64,000 bases of DNA. Source: Romanomermis culicivorax (taxonomy: Eukaryota; Nematoda; Enoplea; Mermithida; Mermithidae). The notes below the pieces were generated by a model. That model ran no database searches. It worked only from the letters and a program-made list of their open reading frames with translations, and was not told the origin of the DNA. Shown here piece after piece: positions 60,541 to 64,000 of the stretch; the first letter of the stretch is position 1; each line of letters starts with the position of its first letter. The DNA lies in assembly GCA_963922205.1 (NCBI GenBank), contig CAWUHX010000137.1, forward strand, positions 248,001-312,000. Direction: 5' to 3'. Made by a program: the position numbers and the translations under genes.

Positions 60541-60739
60541 ATCTCAAAGTCTGTTGCGATAATAAAAATATACTCTTTGACTAGAATTCGCTCGCGTTCG
60601 AGGCAAATAAAGGTAGTTAAAATTATATTTACTGACTCAGCGTGAATCAACGAGAAAATTTTACGTTTTCAGCCCCTGAAATTATTAAAATCAAGAAAAT
60701 TCGGCCCTAGATCAGTAAAAAAATTTGTGCCAATTGGCA

Positions 60740-61250
60740 CAAAAAATACTGTTTGTAAACTCTCAACTTGGCCGAAAAGATATGAGTAAGAGTAGAAATT
60801 TCCGAAAACTACTTCCATGAATCTTTTGAATTGATTTAACGTTAGGAAGGGAATAATCGCTTCAAAAAGCATAGACTTGACGTATTGATCTTTCTCAAAA
60901 ACTGTGTCGAGGAAAAAATGCGAATCTTCATTAAATATCATGATAAATGATTGGAGTTTACCAGTTAAAATATGAGATAATACATTTAAGACGATGAAAA
61001 TTATTTTGGATTATAGGTGATAAATGAAGGTGGACATGTTAGAAGCCGTGCCTGAGCTGTGTAATACATAATAATAATAATTGAAGTTATTCGCGCCGGA
61101 AAATTTTGAGATTATGACCTTCTAAAATGCACCAAAATGCATCTTTTCTGTATCCGATACCCAAAATTTTCTTCCCCAAGTGGGGAAAGAGCCCAAAATT
61201 TTTTTCCCTTTGCCGAGTTTTTTTCCCGAAAAAGCACGATTCGGGGAGAA
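60740..61250. repeat. Hairpin-bearing dispersed repeat, copy 3 (partial)
   Basis: Matches the second half of copies 1 and 2 (GGCCGAAAAGATATGAGTA, CGCGCCGGAAAATTTTGAG, ACCAAAATGCATCTTTTC). The paired TTCCCCAAGTGGGGAA words follow. Confidence 0.6.
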
Positions 61251-61264
61251 AAAAAGTTGGCACT

Positions 61265-61370
61265 AGTGAAGTGCGTCGGGTATACGGATATCCAGACGGA
61301 TATTTTGAAAGATGGATATCCGGATGTGAAAAAATATCCGGATATATCCGGATATTTTCACCGTTTAAAA
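61265..61370. repeat. Tandem GGATATCC/ATCCGGATAT array
   Basis: Short array of near-palindromic GGATATCCGGAT words, similar in design to the GGATCCGGATC array at 42.1 kb; probably another transposon end. Confidence 0.6.
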
Positions 61371-62724
61371 AAGAAGTAAATGTTACTGAGAAGTATTTGA
61401 CATGAACGCGAACGATTTCTCTTCGAACAGTGTATTAGTATCTTTGCAGCAAACTTTAGAGGCTGTCAATGACTGATAAGAAAGTCTGAATATTCTCTGT
61501 TAATCCTGTCAGATTCGGATTTGAAACTAAAATTTTTAATTTTTTTCGTGTTACATTGATTCAAATAGAAAAATCGACATAGTTGGTAATTGTACAATGT
61601 TTCAACCGAAGATTTACACAATTTTCGACTTTATTTTCTCTAGTCTTTACATTGTTGTTAAATATATCCTATTCATATTCATAGTCGAAAATTGAATCAA
61701 TTTGAACTTCCTGAACAATTCTAGAGTTATTTAAATTCTCTCAGCATTCGATTTGTTTTTGAGTCTCGTGAACTATTTTCTGGCACAGTTTTTTTATCTC
61801 ACTGACATAGTTTGCTGAAAAAAAGTTTGGGCACGATTTTTACAAAAAATTAATGCGTTAAACGTTAGCTTCTCATCAAACTTTTGACCTAAAACTTTTT
61901 CGTAGTTTTCAGTATACTTATGTTTCTAGTAGAACAAATTTTTTTGTGCCATTGACATTTGACACAAGTTTTTCTGGCTTCATGTGCCAATTGGCACAAA
62001 TGTCCGTCCGTGCACAAATAAACGCTGCCGCCAACCCTGATCGTGCGTTCATGCGGTAAGCAAAAAATTGAAAACCGCCAAAACCACAGCAAAAGCCCAA
62101 AACCTACGGCAAAAACCGGAAAATAGTCAAACCGCCGCAAAAACCGCCAGAGGGATCTGAAAACCGCGAAAATGGCGGGAAACACCGTTTTTGTTCCTCA
62201 AAGATTTTTTCCACATGAGAACCGGACCCAAAATTTTTTTCCTCATTGTCCAAAAATTTTCCTCATTTTTAAAAACGTTTATAATGAGGCTACGGAAGCT
62301 TTTTTATGCATTTTAGGAGCATACTCAAGCATTTGGTTGTATTTGGAACCCGCAAAAATGAGGGAAAAATTGAGATAATTCTGGTTATGTTAGTCAAAAT
62401 GAGCTCATGAAGAATATATTGGTGTTCTACAGGAGTGGGTGAAGCATGTTAACGATAGAGTTCTCAGGGGAATTTTTAGGGATGGCGGTGGCCACGCCGA
62501 AATTTCTCTGACGCCGGTTTTTGGGGGTTTTCATGATGAAGGGAAGAAAGAACAAGTGAAATTATGCATGGGAAAAGCGCCAAGGCGAAGTTATGGGAAA
62601 AAATTTGCATCACTTATGCAATGATGTCCCCATATTCGTCCACCTTTTCTTCTTCATCGTTCTTCAAATTATTCATTTGGAAGAGCCTCAACAGCACTGC
62701 GCCCTTCGGGCGTAGCTGCCATAC

Positions 62725-62742
62725 CCTAAGCCTAAGCCTAAG
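62725..62742. repeat. Three CCTAAG units (TTAGGC-type telomere repeat)
   Basis: CCTAAG occurs three times in tandem, preceded by TAC and followed by GAAAA. On the other strand it reads as TTAGGC units, the nematode telomere motif. It is too short to exclude chance. Confidence 0.4.
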
Positions 62743-63002
62743 GAAAATTTTAAAGGTAGGGTAAATTCGGCGTTTACTGCCACCCCTAATTCACCCTTCT
62801 CAGGAATTTATCCGCTATTGACATTTCTGTGGTTCCAGTTAGAATCATCTAATCTTATTTAGTTCTTAAATGTAAGTCTTTGTAATGTAAATTTAAATGT
62901 AAATTTTTGGATTTTCACTTTCTAAAACGCTGGAAAATGAACCTTCACAACGTTGAGAAATAAATTAAAATCAAACTGATGAAGTGTGATTTGTTACAAA
63001 TT

Positions 63003-63019
63003 CCGGCGCGAAGCGCCGG
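63003..63019. repeat. Perfect GC hairpin CCGGCGC-GAA-GCGCCGG
   Basis: 7-bp arms with a GAA loop, followed by GAAAATTTT (here after one extra G). Identical 17-mers lie at 11075-11091 and 43425-43441, with a variant at 11571-11587. Confidence 0.85.
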
Positions 63020-63730
63020 GAAAATTTTCGGGTTTTTATATTCTAAAACGCTGGAAAATAAATCTCTACAACAGATATTCATGAACAGAAGCTCTAAAAT
63101 CGCAGTCTAGAATGATGTCTTCAATTTCCATCTTCAATAAACGCAAAAGTTCAGGTTGCAAACGTTAAAAAAATTCCAAGCATCGAGAGAAAAAATTGAG
63201 AGATTTGATGAAAAATCTCAATTTGACCCTTTTAAGTCCACCGAAACGCATCTTATCGGTTTTGAATTCCCCAAAATTTTTTCCACAATGAGAACCATAC
63301 CCAAAATTTTTTTCCTCATTTCGAAATTTTTCTCCTCAAAAGACCCCATTTCAGGAAAGAAAACGGTGGTGGGAAATAGCCGCATCTGGCAAGGCAACAG
63401 CGTTTTTTTGTGCACGGACATTTGTGCCAATTGGCACAAGAGGCCAAACAAATTTGTGCCAATGGCACAAAAAAATTTTTTTACTAGAAACATAACTGAA
63501 AACTGCGGAAAACTTTTAGGCCAAAAGTTTGATAAAAAGTTAACGTTTAACGCATTAATTTTTGTAAAAATCGTGCCCAACTTATTTATCAGCTAACCAT
63601 GTCAGTGAGACAAGAAAAAACTGTGCAACAAAACTGTTCACGAAAACGCAAAGAATTTAATGCTGAGAAAATTTAAATAGCTCTAGAATTTCCCAGGAAG
63701 TTCAAATTGATTCTTCGACGACGAATATCT

Positions 63731-63920
63731 CATACCTGTATTTGGGGGAGACCCCCCCCCCCCCAACTTGGCCAACCCTGTACCCAAAATCATTCTCCCC
63801 CCACCAGTTTGGAAAAAATTAAAAAAATTTTCAAAAAAGTGTATGTTTTTTGGCCTTTTTTGGGAAAAATTTCGACTTTTTTCTACCCCCCCCCAACTGG
63901 TCGGAGGTTTTACAGGTATG
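63731..63920. mobile_element. hAT-like MITE, family A, copy A4
   Basis: Exact ends CATACCTGTA and TACAGGTATG. It is inserted in the right arm of the large inverted-repeat element; the matching left arm (about 61670) is uninterrupted. Flanks GAATATCT and GAATAATG share only the first five bases. Confidence 0.75.
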
Positions 63921-64000
63921 GAATAATGTATACTTAACAACAATGTGAATACTAGAGAAAATAAACTCGAAAATTGTGTAAATTTTCAATCCAAACATTG

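Larger units (their letters stand above)
61595..64000. mobile_element. Large element with long inverted arms, running to the window edge
   Basis: 61595-62045 is inverted relative to 63370-64000. Paired phrases include CAATGTTT, TTTACACAATTTTCGA, TTTATTTTCTCTAGT, CAATTTGAACTTCCTG, ATTCTAGAG, TCTCACTGACATAG, TTAATGCGTTAAACGTTA and TTTTGTGCCATTG. Each inner end has TTGTGCCAATTGGCACAA, an 18-bp perfect palindrome. The interior (62.05-63.37 kb) has no recognisable protein. The right arm is interrupted by MITE A4, and the arm may continue beyond the window. Confidence 0.72.

Noticed and set aside
62200..63350. Considered Helitron ends because of the GC hairpin
   Set aside because: No CTRR terminus at the expected distance after the hairpin and no Rep/helicase sequence; inverted arms argue for a TIR or foldback element.

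Overview
The window is eukaryotic, almost certainly invertebrate-animal nuclear DNA, and a nematode is the best guess. The reasons are intron-split genes whose 3' splice sites are a short T-run followed straight by CAG or TAG, the many scattered CTACAGTA / TACTGTAG words, AT-rich DNA with short GC-richer exons, and three CCTAAG units (62725-62742) that read as the nematode telomere repeat. The species cannot be named. Genes were found by joining exons by hand at GT/AG borders with matching phase; transcript ends were not seen.

Layout. 1-5.9 kb (+): two neighbouring trypsin-fold genes. The first (1051-2813) keeps the Asp and Ser regions and carries a C-terminal Cys-containing domain. The second (4219-5856) shares an intron position with it but has lost the catalytic His and Ser. 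5.9-21.3 kb: no recognisable host gene; nested inverted repeats and tandem repeats. 21.36-32.19 kb (-): a RASEF/Rab45-type gene of 15 recognised exons (EF-hands, coiled coil, an unusual four-cysteine insert, then a Rab GTPase). Its introns hold a palindromic satellite of about 1.1 kb, a minisatellite of about 1.2 kb and a 54-bp foldback element. 32.2-37.2 kb: transposon-rich spacer. 37.22-50.78 kb (-): an SMYD4-type gene, 17 exons, apparently complete (TPR, split SET with MYND finger, post-SET cysteines, C-terminal helices). Its largest intron hosts a hAT-type BED-finger relic. 52.7-56.3 kb (-): the 5' part of a degenerate Ty3/gypsy-like retrotransposon, cut off inside reverse transcriptase. 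57-64 kb: copies of a large hairpin-bearing repeat, including long inverted arms from about 61.6 kb to the window end.

The clearest genome-level signal is a set of small non-autonomous elements with related ends (CATACNTG or CAGACRTG) and 8-bp target duplications, several perfect. This points to hAT-type MITEs. At least fourteen copies in three or four families lie in spacers, in introns of both large genes and inside older transposons, so relative insertion order can be read. The two large genes face the same way with about 5 kb of repeats between them; nothing suggests an operon or a shared pathway.
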